A DNA stretch of 64,000 nucleotides from Tabrizicola flagellatus (GTDB taxonomy: Bacteria; Pseudomonadota; Alphaproteobacteria; Rhodobacterales; Rhodobacteraceae): the NCBI RefSeq assembly GCF_008271465.1, contig NZ_VMDU01000003.1:279702-343701 (forward strand). The letters run 5' to 3'. The notes under the pieces are model-generated. The model saw only the letters and a program-made list of their open reading frames with translations, did no database searches and was not told the DNA's origin. This document shows positions 62,774 to 64,000 of the stretch, in pieces (the first letter of the stretch is position 1; each line of letters starts with the position of its first letter). The position numbers were made by a program, and so were the translations under genes.

Positions 62774-63596
62774 CGGCGGCCTTGTCGCGCGCGGTCTTCC
62801 GCTCGCGATGGATGATGTAAAGGCCCGAGGAGACGATGATCGCGATGCCGATCCAGGTCAGGCGGTTCGGGAAGTCGTCGAAGATCAGGTAGCCCAGGAT
62901 CACGGCGGTCACGATCTCGAAATAGTGCAGCGGGGCGAGCGTCGCCGAGGGCGCGAATTTCAGGGCATAGGTCATGCACATGTGGCTGACCGCAGCCCAG
63001 AACCCGACCCCGAAGAGCCAGAGCCAGTTCCAGCCCTCGGGCCGGATCGGGTCGAGCGCCGCGATCCCCGACCCCTCGGCCAGGATCATGACGGGCAGGC
63101 AGAGGAGAAGCCCGGTCCAGGAGGTGTGGAACTGCATCGTCACCGGGTGCATCCAGGCCGAGATGGCGCGGGTGACCAGCATGTAGAAGGCGAAGAGGAA
63201 GGCCGTCGCCAGCGGCCAGAGCGCGACAAGGCCGAAGGCGGCGAGCGAGGGCTGGATCACGAACATCGCGCCGACGAAGCCCACGGCGCAGGCGGCGATG
63301 CGGCGCGGTCCGACCTGGTCGCCGAACAGGAACCGCCCCAGGATCAGGAGGATGAAGGGCTCGACAAAGACGATGGCCAGCGCGTCAGCGATCGGCATGA
63401 CCTGGATGCCCGAGACGAAGGCGAAGGTCGAGACGAGGAGGAAGAGGGCGCGCAGCGCGCTGTAGCCGAGCGCCCGCGCATCCAGCCGCAGCGGCAGGCG
63501 CATGACCAGCACGACCGGCAACATCAGCGCGGTCTGCACCACGAAGCGCGCCGCCGTGACCTGCCCCACCGGCACGCCGTTCTCGGCGGCGAGCTT
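62748..63596 (-). pseudogene. EamA/DMT-family transporter, 5' end cut off by IS insertion
   Basis: The remaining frame gives about 283 residues of a drug/metabolite transporter with two EamA repeats (PIADALAIVFVEPFILLILGRFLFGDQVG and MTYALKFAPSATLAPLHYFEIVTAVILGYLIFDDFP). Family members begin with a helix ending in a DA(x)SK-like segment before LAxxxGVPVGQV; here only [13 protein letters not shown] remains, with the IS end directly before it. About 20-30 N-terminal residues and the promoter are missing. An internal GTG (63575) could restart translation, but the first helix would be absent. Confidence 0.8.
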
Positions 63597-64000
63597 TGAC
63601 CTGCCCCCCGGTCGTCCCTCGTTCCTAACGAGAGTCCTTGGGGTTGATAGTGGTCGGTTTTGGGTTGGGCAAGTGCGCCGGGCGCAGAGCCCTCAGATTG
63701 CTCAAGCGCCCGGCGCGCTTCTGCGGGCGTTTGGTTGCCCAGTGAGGAATGCGGCCTGACGTTGTTGTAGTCGTAGCGCCAGTGGGCGAGCTTCCGGCGT
63801 GCGTCTGCCAAGCTGTCGAAGATCTCCTCGTTCAGGCATTCGTCGCGCAGGCTGCCGTTGAAGCTTTCGATGTAGCCGTTCTGCTGGGGCTTTCCGGGAT
63901 CGATGTAATGCCACTCGACGCCGTTCTCGTTGGCCCATTTCAGGATCGCCTTGCTGGTGAACTCGGTCCCGTTATCACTGACGATGCAGGCTGGTTTTCC
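63524..64000 (-). CDS. IS3-family transposase OrfB, C-terminal part (continues beyond window)
   Basis: The open frame enters from the window edge. Visible is the rve integrase core end: IVSDNGTEF (second catalytic Asp), then 35 residues later the Glu in [19 protein letters not shown], and [22 protein letters not shown], all typical of IS3-family (IS407/IS51-like) OrfB. The frame passes through the IS end at 63597 and stops only at 63524, adding about 25 residues from the flanking gene in another frame; the native protein probably ends at or near the IS terminus. Confidence 0.88.
   Translation of the reverse strand, partial: GKPACIVSDNGTEFTSKAILKWANENGVEWHYIDPGKPQQNGYIESFNGSLRDECLNEEIFDSLADARRKLAHWRYDYNNVRPHSSLGNQTPAEARRALEQSEGSAPGALAQPKTDHYQPQGLSLGTRDDRGAGQSSPPRTACRWGRSRRRASWCRPR
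63597..64000 (-). mobile_element. IS3-family insertion sequence, one end
   Basis: The terminus at 63597 reads TGACCTGCCCCCCGGTCG, which has the TGACCTGCCCC form common for IS3-family ends. The transposase gene runs from the window edge toward this end. The element has entered the 5' end of the EamA transporter gene. The other end and any target duplication lie outside the window. Confidence 0.85.

Overview
The window is high-GC (roughly two thirds G+C) chromosomal DNA of an alphaproteobacterium, most likely a member of the Rhodobacteraceae/Paracoccaceae. This rests on the family-typical small proteins (DUF2842, a DUF6524-like membrane protein), the dnaG-rpoD pair, the alphaproteobacterial style of the C-P lyase locus (phnF/phnG divergent, a hexapeptide acyltransferase, a DUF1045 protein in place of PhnP) and dispersed GC-rich palindromes. 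I see no tRNA, rRNA, CRISPR array or prophage. No gap between genes exceeds about 210 bases. Several convergent neighbours overlap by 10-26 bp.

Layout: (1) 1-2462, a LacI-type regulator upstream of a truncated sugar-binding-protein gene, with a clear operator between them; 2559-5154, an SGNH hydrolase, a Rieske oxygenase and a CbiX-like protein. (2) 5197-9265, a glutamine-synthetase-like ligase with an aminotransferase, and a lactate-dehydrogenase-like flavoprotein; then trpA and ychF. (3) 11435-17951, a compact catabolic cluster: AA_synth-family protein, flavin reductase, alpha/beta hydrolase and RidA on one strand; aldehyde dehydrogenase and a luciferase-like monooxygenase on the other; and a GlxA-type regulator. 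It resembles the pyrimidine Rut pathway but lacks RutB and RutE, and is the best candidate here for an undescribed pathway. (4) 18013-36543, about 18 kb devoted to phosphonates: a second PhnD/C/E transporter fused in operon form to a methyltransferase and a PhnM paralogue, an acyltransferase, then the standard phnCDE1E2, a hexapeptide transferase, phnF, phnGHIJKLN, DUF1045 and phnM. Pho-box-like repeats with 11-bp spacing precede the phosphonate operons. Palindromic GC-rich elements sit inside the reading frames of phnI and phnJ and between the two phnE genes.

(5) 36568-41559, two small hypothetical genes (one AT-richer than its surroundings), rpoD and dnaG. (6) 41718-50810, a gamma-glutamyl-polyamine (Puu-type) catabolic block: PuuB-like oxidase, two more glutamine-synthetase-like ligases, a PuuD-like amidotransferase and a polar-amino-acid/polyamine-type ABC importer with two binding proteins. 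A shared palindrome (TTTGATCAAA) precedes this region's ligase and transporter operons and also the ligase/aminotransferase operon at 7961. (7) 50914-62773, mostly housekeeping: orphan PhnD-like protein, TerB, rlmJ, TerC, glycosyltransferase, META protein, pyrG with a TTG start and a structured leader, secG, purA, a long acidic hypothetical protein and a thiamine pyrophosphokinase. (8) 62748-64000, an EamA-type exporter gene cut at its 5' end by an IS3-family element that runs off the window.
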